NCBI RefSeq assembly: GCF_044547355.1
Contig: NZ_JBIUAG010000023.1
Span: forward strand, 101,808-165,807
Direction of reading: 5' to 3'
Length of the DNA: 64,000 bases
Source of the DNA: Kutzneria sp044547355
GTDB taxonomy: Bacteria > Actinomycetota > Actinomycetes > Mycobacteriales > Pseudonocardiaceae
In this document: piece by piece, positions 51,780-59,702 of the stretch
How positions within the stretch are numbered: position 1 is the stretch's first letter
Layout: each line of letters begins with the position of its first letter
The notes under the pieces: model-generated
What the model was told of the DNA's origin: nothing
Databases searched by the model: none
The model's input: only the letters and a program-made list of their open reading frames with translations
Made by a program: the position numbers and the translations under genes

Positions 51780-52040
51780 GTGTTCGACGTCGTCCTCGAC
51801 GACCTGGTCCAGCCCCAGCTCGACGGCTTCCCCCACGCCGCCCGCCTGGCGTTCGCCGAGCTTCGGGTCGCGCTGGAGCTGAGTCCCTGGAGCGGTGAGC
51901 CGGCGCACGCGAATCACCCGGACAGCCCCACCCGCACCATGGCCTTCGGCCCGCACCGGGAAGGCCTGGCCGGTTACGTGATCATCGACCGGACGGATCG
52001 GCGGCAGGTCGTCATCGTCGAGGTGGCGTGGCTCGGCTGA
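51780..52040 (+). CDS. Short partner protein of DUF6247 (putative toxin)
   Basis: 86 residues from GTG 51780, no gap from the previous stop. Begins DVVLDDLVQPQLDGFPHAARLAFAELRVALELSPWSG and ends RQVVIVEVAWLG: a helix pair followed by a beta strand hairpin, reminiscent of RelE/ParE-fold toxins, though key catalytic residues cannot be named. Ends at 52040 within the right direct repeat. Assigned by context. Confidence 0.65.
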   Translation: MFDVVLDDLVQPQLDGFPHAARLAFAELRVALELSPWSGEPAHANHPDSPTRTMAFGPHREGLAGYVIIDRTDRRQVVIVEVAWLG

Positions 52041-52112
52041 TCGCCAACCTCATCGCCGTCAACCGCCGCTACAAGGCCCACGCCGGCCTCCGCGTCACCG
52101 ACATCTGACCGG
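52037..52112 (+). repeat. Direct repeat of npdG 3' end, right copy
   Basis: Matches 51310-51385 with 2 mismatches and keeps the npdG reading frame to its TGA, but has no start of its own. A non-coding remnant. Confidence 0.94.
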
Positions 52113-52131
52113 GAAACGCGCAATGCGGTGA

Positions 52132-52158
52132 GGGGCAGGCCCGCAACGGGCCTGCCCC
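52132..52158. terminator. Terminator after panB
   Basis: Perfect 12-bp stem (GGGGCAGGCCCG and complement), loop CAA, eight bases past the panB stop on the minus strand. Confidence 0.8.
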
Positions 52159-52166
52159 CCAGTTGC

Positions 52167-53039
52167 TCAGTGGAACGAGTGTTCCGGACCGGGGAAGGCC
52201 CGGTTCCGGACTTCCGAGGCGAAGGTGCTGGCGGCGGTGCCCAGGACCGACGCCATGTCGGCGTACTGCTTGACGAAGCGGGGGGCCTTGCCGCGGCGGA
52301 GGCCGGCCATGTCCTGCCAGACGAGGACCTGGGCGTCGGTGTCGGGGCCGGCGCCGATGCCGACGGTGGGGATGCGCAGCTCGTGGGTGACGCGCTTGGC
52401 GACCTCGGCGGTGACCATCTCCAGCACGACGGCGAAGGCCCCGGCCTGCTCGAGGGCGACGGCGTCGGCGAGGACGGCGTTGCCCTTCTCGTCGCCGCGG
52501 CCCTGCACCCGGTAGCCGCCGAGCTGGTGCTCGCTCTGCGGGGTGAAGCCGACGTGCCCCATCACGGGAATGCCGGCGGCGACGATGGCCTCGACGTGCG
52601 GGGCGAACCGCCGCCCGCCCTCCAGCTTCACGGCGTGCGCCCGGCCCTCCTTCATGAACCGGACGGCGGTGGTGACGGCCTGCTCGACGGACACCTGGTA
52701 GGAGCCGAACGGCAGGTCGGCGACGACGAGGGCGTGCTTGACGGCCCGGGTGACGCCGCGGGTGAGGAACAGCAGCTCGTCGACGGAGACGGGCAGCGAG
52801 GTGTCGTAGCCGTACACGTTGTTGGCGGCGGAGTCGCCGACCAGCAGCACGGGAATGCCGGCCTCGTCGAACAGCTCGGCGGTGTACATGTCGTACGCAG
52901 TGAGCATGGGCCACGGCTCGCCGCGGTCCTTGAGCTCCTGGAGGTGGTGGATGCGGACCTTGCGCGCCGGCTTGGCGCCGACGGCGCCATTGCTGGCGGG
53001 CCCGTTTCCGTAGGGCGCCGCGATTTCGGCAGACGTCAT
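52167..53039 (-). CDS. panB: 3-methyl-2-oxobutanoate hydroxymethyltransferase
   Basis: 290 residues from ATG 53039. PanB signatures: MLTAYDMYTAELFDEAGIPVLLVGDSAANNVYGYDTSLPV in parts (metal-binding Asp), DLPFGSY, KLEGG, GHVGFTPQS, IGIGAGPDTDAQVLVWQDM. First step of pantothenate synthesis, transferring a hydroxymethyl group from methylene-tetrahydrofolate to ketoisovalerate. An N-terminal extension of about 25 residues is typical of actinobacteria. Orthologue of Rv2225. Confidence 0.94.
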   Translation of the reverse strand: MTSAEIAAPYGNGPASNGAVGAKPARKVRIHHLQELKDRGEPWPMLTAYDMYTAELFDEAGIPVLLVGDSAANNVYGYDTSLPVSVDELLFLTRGVTRAVKHALVVADLPFGSYQVSVEQAVTTAVRFMKEGRAHAVKLEGGRRFAPHVEAIVAAGIPVMGHVGFTPQSEHQLGGYRVQGRGDEKGNAVLADAVALEQAGAFAVVLEMVTAEVAKRVTHELRIPTVGIGAGPDTDAQVLVWQDMAGLRRGKAPRFVKQYADMASVLGTAASTFASEVRNRAFPGPEHSFH

Positions 53040-53170
53040 TGTCCCGACCGTCCTTCCCTCAAGGCCCGCGATCGGCGGGTCCCTGGGTGTCATGGATGGG
53101 TACGGGCCAAGGGTGACACCCCGCGGCACGGTCCGCCGCAGGGTGCGAGCAGCTTCACACGAGGCCAGAA

Positions 53171-54901
53171 CTACACCGCCACAGGGGTGTGCTCCCGCCA
53201 GCCGTTGGTGATCGGCAGCCGCCGGTCCTTGCCGAACGCCTTGAGGCTGATCTTGGTGCCCGGCGGGTACTGCCGCCGCTTGTACTCGGCCCGGTCCACC
53301 ATCAGCAGCACCCGCTCGATCAGGTCGGCCTCGAAGCCGCCGGCCAGCAGGTCGTCGTAGCCGCGATCGCCCTCCACGTACTGGTCGAGCACCCGGTCCA
53401 GCAGCTCGTAGTCGGGCAGCGAGTCGGCGTCGACCTGGCCCGGGCGCAGCTCGGCCGAGGGCGGCTTGGTGATCGAGTTCTCCGGGATCGGCGGGGCCTC
53501 GCCGCGCCGCCGGGCCTCGGCGTTGCGCCACCGGGCCAGCTCCCACACCAGCGTCTTGGGCACGTCCTTGATCGGCGCGAAGCCGCCGACCGCGTCGCCG
53601 TAGATGGTGGAGTAGCCCACGGCCAGCTCGGTCTTGTTGCCGGTGGCCAGCACCAGGTGGCCGTCGGCGTTGGACAGGGCCATCAGCAGCATGCCCCGGC
53701 ACCGGGCCTGGATGTTTTCCTCGGCCAGCCCGGTGAGCCCCAGCTGGTCGACGTACACCTTGACCATGTCGCCGATCGGCTGCGTGTCGTAGTGCAGGCC
53801 GGTCAGCTCGGCGGTCAGCGCCGCGTCCGACCGGGAGTGCTCCGAGGAGTACGAGGACGGCATCGACACGCCGTAGACGGCGTCCGGGCCGAGCGCGTCC
53901 ACAGCAACCGACGCCACGACGGCCGAGTCGATGCCGCCGGACAGCCCCAGGATCACCGACCGGAAGCCGTTCTTGTGCACGTAGTCGCGCAGGCCGGTGA
54001 CCAGCGCCCCCCACACCTCTGCGCAGTCCGACAGCGGCGCGGCCGGGGCCGGGGCGGGCAGCGGCTCGTAGCCGGGCAGCTCGGCCGACTCCAGCGTCAG
54101 GCGGGTGACCTCGAAGCCGTCGATCGGCTCCACCGAGGTGCCCTCGCCGGCCGGCAGGTCGAGGTCCAGCACCAGCAGGTGCTCCACGAACTGCGGGGCC
54201 CGGGCCAGCAGGTTGCCCTTGGTGTCGATGACCAGCGAGTCGCCGTCGAACACCAGCTCGTCCTGGCCGCCGACCATGTTCACGTAGGCGATGGGGGCGC
54301 CAGCCTCGGCCGCGCGCTTGGCCACCAGGTCGGCCCGGACGTCGTCCTTGTTCCGCTCGTACGGGGAGCCGTTGACGCAGACCACCAGGTCCACCTGGGC
54401 CTGGCCCAGCGCGGCGATCGGGCCGCCGTCCTGCCAGATGTCCTCGCAGATGACAAAGCCGATGTCGGCCCCGTGCAGGCGCACGATCGGCAGCGTGCTG
54501 CCCGGCACGAAGTACCGGTACTCGTCGAAGACGCCGTAGTTGGGCAGGTGGTGCTTGGCGTAGCGGGCGACGACCCGGCCACGGTGGATGATCGCCGCCG
54601 CGTTGCGCACGCCGGCCTCGTCCCGGTCCAGGTAGCCGACGACGGCCAGCAGTTCGCCGCAGCCGATGTCGGCCAGCCGCTCGGCCAGCTCGTCCACGGC
54701 GGCGCGGGAGGCCTTGGCGAAGGAGCGCCGCAGGGCCAGGTCCTCGACGGGGTAGCCGGTCAGCACCATCTCCGGGAAGGCCACCACGTGCGCGCCGGAC
54801 TCGGCGGCCTTGCGGGTCCACTCGGCCACCAGGTCGGCGTTGCCGGCCAGGTCGCCTACCCGGGGATTGACCTGAGCGAGTGCGATGCGCAGCTGCGGCA
54901 T
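53171..54901 (-). CDS. nadE: Glutamine-dependent NAD+ synthetase
   Basis: 576 residues from ATG 54901 with GGGAGG at about nine bases upstream. N-terminal nitrilase domain: FPEMVLTGY (Glu), KHHLPNYGVFDE (Lys), FVICEDIW (Cys) for glutamine amide hydrolysis. C-terminal synthetase domain: LSGGIDSAVVASVAVDALG (PP loop), SSYSSEHSRSDA, ATGNKTELAVGYSTIYGD. Shorter than the M. tuberculosis 679-residue type; this is the ~575-residue bacterial type. Makes NAD from deamido-NAD. Confidence 0.94.
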   Translation of the reverse strand: MPQLRIALAQVNPRVGDLAGNADLVAEWTRKAAESGAHVVAFPEMVLTGYPVEDLALRRSFAKASRAAVDELAERLADIGCGELLAVVGYLDRDEAGVRNAAAIIHRGRVVARYAKHHLPNYGVFDEYRYFVPGSTLPIVRLHGADIGFVICEDIWQDGGPIAALGQAQVDLVVCVNGSPYERNKDDVRADLVAKRAAEAGAPIAYVNMVGGQDELVFDGDSLVIDTKGNLLARAPQFVEHLLVLDLDLPAGEGTSVEPIDGFEVTRLTLESAELPGYEPLPAPAPAAPLSDCAEVWGALVTGLRDYVHKNGFRSVILGLSGGIDSAVVASVAVDALGPDAVYGVSMPSSYSSEHSRSDAALTAELTGLHYDTQPIGDMVKVYVDQLGLTGLAEENIQARCRGMLLMALSNADGHLVLATGNKTELAVGYSTIYGDAVGGFAPIKDVPKTLVWELARWRNAEARRRGEAPPIPENSITKPPSAELRPGQVDADSLPDYELLDRVLDQYVEGDRGYDDLLAGGFEADLIERVLLMVDRAEYKRRQYPPGTKISLKAFGKDRRLPITNGWREHTPVAV

Positions 54902-55023
54902 GCGCCCATCCTCCCTCACCACCGTCACAGCCGGACGAATTCTGTGGCGCAAGGATCACCCGCGGGTCGCCGCCGTCGTGGATCGTTCCCTCGTTCGGCG
55001 GCCGTAGATGGCACGATCGACGA

Positions 55024-56631
55024 GTGCGCCCTCGTCGTTCTCACTCCCTGTCGTACGTTGTGCTACTCGCCGTGACCGCACTGGCGGCCGGCGGCTGCAC
55101 CTCCGTCTTCGACGGCCAGCCCGAGGCGGGCGTCACGATGGAGAAGGCGGGACCGGCCGGAACGGTGCCGGCCGGGTTGGAGAAGTTCTACGGCCAGCAG
55201 CTCAGCTGGGGCGGGTGCGACAGCTACGCCAGCTCCGACCAGGACCGCAAGGTCTTCGCGGACAGCCCCGACCTCAAGTGCGCCCGGCTGACGGTGCCCC
55301 TGGACTACGCCAAGCCGGACGGCAAGACGATCACCCTGGGTTTGCTCCGCCGCAAGGCCACCGACCCGGGCCAGCGCATCGGCTCGCTGCTGATCAACCC
55401 CGGCGGTCCCGGCGCCTCCGGCGTCAGCGCCGCCGCCTCGCTGTCCTCCGCGGTGGCCGGCAACGAGCTGGGCAAGCGCTTCGACCTGGTCGGCTTCGAC
55501 CCGCGCGGCATCGGCTCGAGCGAGCCTTCCGTGCACTGCCTGACCGACGCCGAGCGGGACCAGCAGCGCGCCGACGACATCGAGGACACCTCGGCCGCGG
55601 GCGTGGCCAAGGAAGTGGCGCAGCTCAAGGACTACACAGCCAAGTGCGCCCAGCGCAGCGGCGCCGACCTGCTGGCCAACGTCGGCACGCGCGACGTCGC
55701 CAAGGATCTCGACGTGATGCGATCGGCCTTGGGGGACAAGAAACTCAGCTACGTCGGCTTCTCCTACGGCACCTTCCTCGGCACCACCTACGCCGAGCAG
55801 TTCCCGGCCAACGTGCGGGCCCTGGTGCTGGACGGCGCCGTCGACCCGACGCAGAGCCCGGCCGACGCCTCGGTGGCGCAGTCGGCCGGCTTCCAGAAGG
55901 CCTTCGACCAGTTCGCGGCCTGGTGCGTCGCCCGCCAGGACTGCGCCCTGGGCAGGGACGCCGGCAAGGCCGTGCATGCCTACCACGACCTGGTGATCCC
56001 GTTGATCAACAATCCGGTCGACACCGGCGACGGCCGCCGGCTCACCTTCGCCGACGCCACCATCGCCACCATCCAGGCCCTCTACACCCAGCAGCTGTGG
56101 GAAACCCTCAACAGCGGCCTGGTCCAGCTCAAGCGGGGCCTCGGCCTGACCCTGATGGCCATGGCCGACCTGTACGACGGCCGTGGCCAGGACGGCAAGT
56201 ACTCCAACGAGCAGGACGCCTTCACGGCCATCCAGTGCGTGGACAACCCCCAGTCCACCGACCAGGCCGCCGAGCTGGACGCCGAACGCCGCTCCACCGA
56301 GGCCGCCCCGTTCCTCGACAACGGCCAGCCGATGCCGGCCACCGCCGCCGGCGAAGCCTGCTCCTACTGGCCCGTGCCCAACACTAGCCAGCCGCACCTG
56401 CCCCAGGTCAGCGGCCTGCCGGCGACCCTGGTCGTCTCCACCACCAACGACCCCGCCACCCCGTACCAGGCGGGCGTCAACCTGGCGCACGCGCTCGGGG
56501 GCTTTCTCCTCACGTACCAAAGCACCCAGCACACCGCGTTCCTTCAGGGCAGCGACTGCGTGGACCAGGTCGGCGTCGACTACCTGGTGAACCTCAAGCT
56601 CCCCGCCGCCGACCCGCGCTGCTCGTCCTGA
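55024..56631 (+). CDS. Secreted alpha/beta hydrolase lipoprotein, CaeA/Hip1-like
   Basis: 535 residues from GTG 55024, no Shine-Dalgarno, perhaps leaderless. Signal with lipobox LAAGGC. Alpha/beta hydrolase: INPGGPGASG (oxyanion), GFDPRGIGSS, and the nucleophile elbow GFSYGT; the C-terminal TAP-like domain ends with LVVSTTNDPATPYQAG (Asp) and STQHTAF (His). Same family as Rv2223c/Rv2224c (Hip1/CaeA), tripeptidyl-peptidase-like exported proteases. Next to glnA2 and panB, as in mycobacteria. Confidence 0.9.
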   Translation: MRPRRSHSLSYVVLLAVTALAAGGCTSVFDGQPEAGVTMEKAGPAGTVPAGLEKFYGQQLSWGGCDSYASSDQDRKVFADSPDLKCARLTVPLDYAKPDGKTITLGLLRRKATDPGQRIGSLLINPGGPGASGVSAAASLSSAVAGNELGKRFDLVGFDPRGIGSSEPSVHCLTDAERDQQRADDIEDTSAAGVAKEVAQLKDYTAKCAQRSGADLLANVGTRDVAKDLDVMRSALGDKKLSYVGFSYGTFLGTTYAEQFPANVRALVLDGAVDPTQSPADASVAQSAGFQKAFDQFAAWCVARQDCALGRDAGKAVHAYHDLVIPLINNPVDTGDGRRLTFADATIATIQALYTQQLWETLNSGLVQLKRGLGLTLMAMADLYDGRGQDGKYSNEQDAFTAIQCVDNPQSTDQAAELDAERRSTEAAPFLDNGQPMPATAAGEACSYWPVPNTSQPHLPQVSGLPATLVVSTTNDPATPYQAGVNLAHALGGFLLTYQSTQHTAFLQGSDCVDQVGVDYLVNLKLPAADPRCSS

Positions 56632-56693
56632 TGTCATGAAGGGCCCCTTCCTGACATTCAACGAGAGCATCGGTCCCTCGATCTTGGCCCCGA

Positions 56694-56741
56694 TGCCATG
56701 AAAGGCCCGTTACTGGCGTCAGTAACGGGCCTTTCATGGCA
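56694..56741. terminator. Bidirectional terminator
   Basis: Perfect 22-bp inverted repeat with a 4-nt loop between two convergent genes, the hydrolase and the MFS transporter. A shorter related sequence (TCATGAAGGGCCCCTTCCTG) sits at about 56634. Confidence 0.85.
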
Positions 56742-56751
56742 TAAGCCGGTC

Positions 56752-58023
56752 CTAGGTGGTCGGCGCCGTCTCGATGGTGCGGCCGAACTGGATTCCCTTG
56801 GCCTCCTTGCCGAAGAAGGTCAGCAGCGCCAGGATCGCCAGCACCGGCAGCACGGTGACCATCAGCGCGAACGGATAGCCGTGGCCGGCGGCCAGCGACT
56901 CCTGGATGGGCAGGTTGAAGGCGGCCAGGCAGTTGCCGAGCTGATAGGTCACGCCCGGGTAGAAGCCGCGGATGGCGTCCGGCGACATCTCCGTGAGGTG
57001 CGCGGGAATCACGCCCCAGGCGCCCTGGACCACGATCTGCATCAGGAAGGAGCCCAGGCACAGCAGGGCGGCGGTCTGCGACAGCGCGAACAGCGGCACG
57101 ATCGGCAGCCCGATCACCGCGCAGAACACGATGGTGTGGCGCCGGCCGTAGCGTTCGGACAGCGAGCCGAACACCACACCGCCGATCATCGCGCCGATGT
57201 TGTAGATGATCGCGATCCAGCTCGCGGTGGTGGCCGACAGCCCGGCCCCGCCGTTCTCGGTGGCCTTGAGGAAGGTCGGGTACACGTCCTGGGTGCCGTG
57301 GCTCATCCAGTTGAACGCGGTCATCAGCACGACCAGGTAGACGAAGCGGCGCAGCACCGTCGGCGTGAAGATGACCTTACGCAGCGAGGTGTTGTGCTGC
57401 TTGAGCTTCTCCTGCGCGGTCTGCCAGACCTCGGACTCCTTGACCCGGGCCCGGATGAGCAGGCTGATCAGGGCCGGAATGATGCTCAGCGCGAACAGCC
57501 ACCGCCAGGACAGGCCGGCCCAGCCGTGCAGCACCAGGTAGGCCAGCGAGGCCAGCAGGTAGCCCATCGCGTAGCCCTGCTGGAGCACGCCGGAGAAGAA
57601 GCCGCGCCGGTTGGCCGGCACCTTCTCCATGGCCAGCGCCGCGCCCAGGCCCCACTCGCCGCCCATGCCGATGCCGTAGAGCAGCCGCAGGATCAGCAGC
57701 ACGGTGTAGTTGGGCGCGAAGGCGCACAGGAAGCCCACCACCGAGTAGAAGACCACGTCGGCCATCAGCGGGACGCGCCGGCCGACCCGGTCGGCCCACA
57801 GTCCGAACAGGAACGCGCCGACCGGCCGCATGATCAGCGTGACCGTGGTCAGGAAGGCCATGTCGGTCAGCGACACGCCGAATTCCTTGCCGATGTCGGC
57901 GTAGACCAGCACGACCAGGAAGTAGTCGAAGGCGTCCATGGCCCAGCCCAGCAGGGCTGCCGTGAAAGAGTTCCGTTGGTCCGAATTGAGGCGTTCTCGG
58001 GGTGCGGTGGCGCTGCCGGTCAT
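56752..58023 (-). CDS. MFS transporter, carboxylate/aromatic-acid type
   Basis: 423 residues from ATG 58023, 12 predicted spans. TM1 contains MDAFDYF (Asp pair typical of metabolite:H+ symporters), the loop 2-3 motif GLWADRVGRR and its repeat GSLSERYGRR, and GGEWGLGAALAMEKVP after TM4, shared with the sialate/lactate (SHS) group. Substrate likely a small carboxylate; not certain. Divergent from glnA2 with a 135-nt gap. Confidence 0.88.
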   Translation of the reverse strand: MTGSATAPRERLNSDQRNSFTAALLGWAMDAFDYFLVVLVYADIGKEFGVSLTDMAFLTTVTLIMRPVGAFLFGLWADRVGRRVPLMADVVFYSVVGFLCAFAPNYTVLLILRLLYGIGMGGEWGLGAALAMEKVPANRRGFFSGVLQQGYAMGYLLASLAYLVLHGWAGLSWRWLFALSIIPALISLLIRARVKESEVWQTAQEKLKQHNTSLRKVIFTPTVLRRFVYLVVLMTAFNWMSHGTQDVYPTFLKATENGGAGLSATTASWIAIIYNIGAMIGGVVFGSLSERYGRRHTIVFCAVIGLPIVPLFALSQTAALLCLGSFLMQIVVQGAWGVIPAHLTEMSPDAIRGFYPGVTYQLGNCLAAFNLPIQESLAAGHGYPFALMVTVLPVLAILALLTFFGKEAKGIQFGRTIETAPTT

Positions 58024-58158
58024 AGCCTGCCCCTCCCTGAAGATCGGCGTTGCTACGTCGTACTCGCTGCGCTGCGCGCGGGCAACCTCACGATCGGTGA
58101 CCGAAATGCCCCGACCCCCCGAAACATGCTGTTAACAGGGGCTGCCTACGCTGCGCTC

Positions 58159-59502
58159 ATGGACCGCCAGCAGGAGTTCGTGCTGCGCACGTTGGAGGAA
58201 CGCGACATCCGGTTTGTCCGGTTGTGGTTCACCGACGTGCTCGGATATCTCAAGTCCGTGGCGGTCGCGCCCGCCGAGTTGGAGGGCGCCTTCTCCGAGG
58301 GCATCGGCTTCGACGGCTCGGCCATCGAGGGCTTCTCCCGGGTCTACGAGTCCGACATGGTCGCCAAGCCCGACCCGTCGACCTTCCAGGTGCTGCCCTG
58401 GGAGACCGCGGACGGCGGGCACTACTCGGCCCGCATGTTCTGCGACATCGCCATGCCCGACGGCTCCCCGTCCTGGGCCGACCCGCGGCACGTGCTGCGC
58501 CGCACCCTGTCCAAGGCCAGCGAGGCCGGCTTCACCTGCTACGTCCACCCCGAGATCGAGTTCTTCCTGCTGCGCGAGCTCAACACCGACGGCCGCGAGC
58601 CGGTGCCGGCCGACAACGGCGGCTTCTTCGACCAGTCCAGCCACGACACCGCGCCGCACTTCCGCCGGCACGCCATCGAGGCGCTGGAGTCGATGGGCAT
58701 CTCGGTGGAGTTCAGCCACCACGAGAACGCGCCCGGCCAGCAGGAGATCGACCTGCGCTACGCCGACGCGCTGACCATGGCCGACAACGTCATGACCTTC
58801 CGGTACGTGGTCAAGGAGGTGGCCATCACCGAAGGGGTGCGCGCCTCCTTCATGCCCAAGCCGTTCACCGACCAGCCGGGCTCGGGCATGCACACCCACG
58901 TCAGCCTGTTCGAGGGCGACGGCAACGCCTTCTACGACGCCGAGGACCCGTACGAGCTGTCGGCCACCGGCAAGGCCTTCGTGGCCGGCCTGCTCCGGCA
59001 CGCCCGCGAGATCACCGGCGTGACCAACCAGTTCGTCAACTCCTACAAGCGGCTCATCGTCGGCGGCGAGGCCCCGACCGCGGTCTGCTGGGGCCACGCC
59101 AACCGGTCGGCCCTGGTGCGGGTGCCGATGTACTCCCCGGGCAAGGCCTCGTCCCGCCGGGTGGAGGTGCGCAGCCTGGACTCGGCCTGCAACCCGTACC
59201 TGGCCTACGCGGTGATCATCGCCGCCGGGCTGAAGGGCGTGCAGGAGGGCTACGAGCTGCCGCCGGCCGCCGAGGACGACGTGTGGCGGCTGACCGAGGC
59301 CGAGCGGCGGGCCGCCGGCTACGCGAACCTGCCGCAGAACCTGGGCGAGGCGCTGCGCGAGATGGAGCACTCCGAGCTGCTGGCCGAGACCCTCGGCGAG
59401 CACGTCTACGAGTTCTTCCTGCGCAACAAGCGGGCCGAGTGGGACAACTACCGCAGCAAGGTCACGCCGTACGAGCTGAGCAGCCTGCTGCCCATCCTGT
59501 GA
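58159..59502 (+). CDS. glnA2: Glutamine synthetase-like protein GlnA2
   Basis: 447 residues from ATG 58159, the start that aligns with M. tuberculosis GlnA2 (MDRQ-EFVLRTLEERDIRF...); no Shine-Dalgarno is visible. GS beta-grasp then catalytic barrel: YVHPEIEFF, PGQQEIDLRYADAL, MPKPFTDQPGSGMHTHVSL, NSYKRLIVGGEAPTAV, RVEVRSLDSACNPYLA. No adenylylation Tyr region of the GlnA1 type is evident. GlnA2 proteins are non-essential homologues; in Streptomyces some paralogues glutamylate polyamines, so the substrate may not be ammonia alone. Confidence 0.93.
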   Translation: MDRQQEFVLRTLEERDIRFVRLWFTDVLGYLKSVAVAPAELEGAFSEGIGFDGSAIEGFSRVYESDMVAKPDPSTFQVLPWETADGGHYSARMFCDIAMPDGSPSWADPRHVLRRTLSKASEAGFTCYVHPEIEFFLLRELNTDGREPVPADNGGFFDQSSHDTAPHFRRHAIEALESMGISVEFSHHENAPGQQEIDLRYADALTMADNVMTFRYVVKEVAITEGVRASFMPKPFTDQPGSGMHTHVSLFEGDGNAFYDAEDPYELSATGKAFVAGLLRHAREITGVTNQFVNSYKRLIVGGEAPTAVCWGHANRSALVRVPMYSPGKASSRRVEVRSLDSACNPYLAYAVIIAAGLKGVQEGYELPPAAEDDVWRLTEAERRAAGYANLPQNLGEALREMEHSELLAETLGEHVYEFFLRNKRAEWDNYRSKVTPYELSSLLPIL

Positions 59503-59505
59503 CAA

Positions 59506-59529
59506 GCCGAGGGTGACTCGACCCTCGGC
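59506..59529 (+). terminator. Terminator after glnA2
   Basis: Nine-bp stem GCCGAGGGT/ACCCTCGGC, 6-nt loop, three bases after the stop. The remaining 160 nt to the next gene has a candidate promoter only. Confidence 0.75.
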
Positions 59530-59667
59530 GTGTCGTTCATGAACGGGCCAGGCGCCGTGCCATGATGTTGATCTACGTCACGGCGTTCGGGCAGGTTGGC
59601 CCGGCGGCGGCCCAGGTCGTCGCCGTCCGCGACCGCCGCCGGCCGCCGAATCGGGCCCGGGCATTAC

Positions 59668-59696
59668 TTCGACCCGACGCCGGATCGGGCTAGGTT
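59668..59696 (+). promoter_or_regulatory. Promoter candidate for glycosyltransferase-FkbM gene
   Basis: TTCGAC (59668-59673), 17 bp, TAGGTT (59691-59696), then GTG at 59703 seven bases on. Fits a leaderless transcript. Confidence 0.5.
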
Positions 59697-59702
59697 GTGC
59701 CC

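Noticed and set aside
58090..58135. GlnR box upstream of glnA2
   Set aside because: GTGAC, GAAAC and GTTAAC elements occur but the spacing does not fit the paired consensus; too weak to list.
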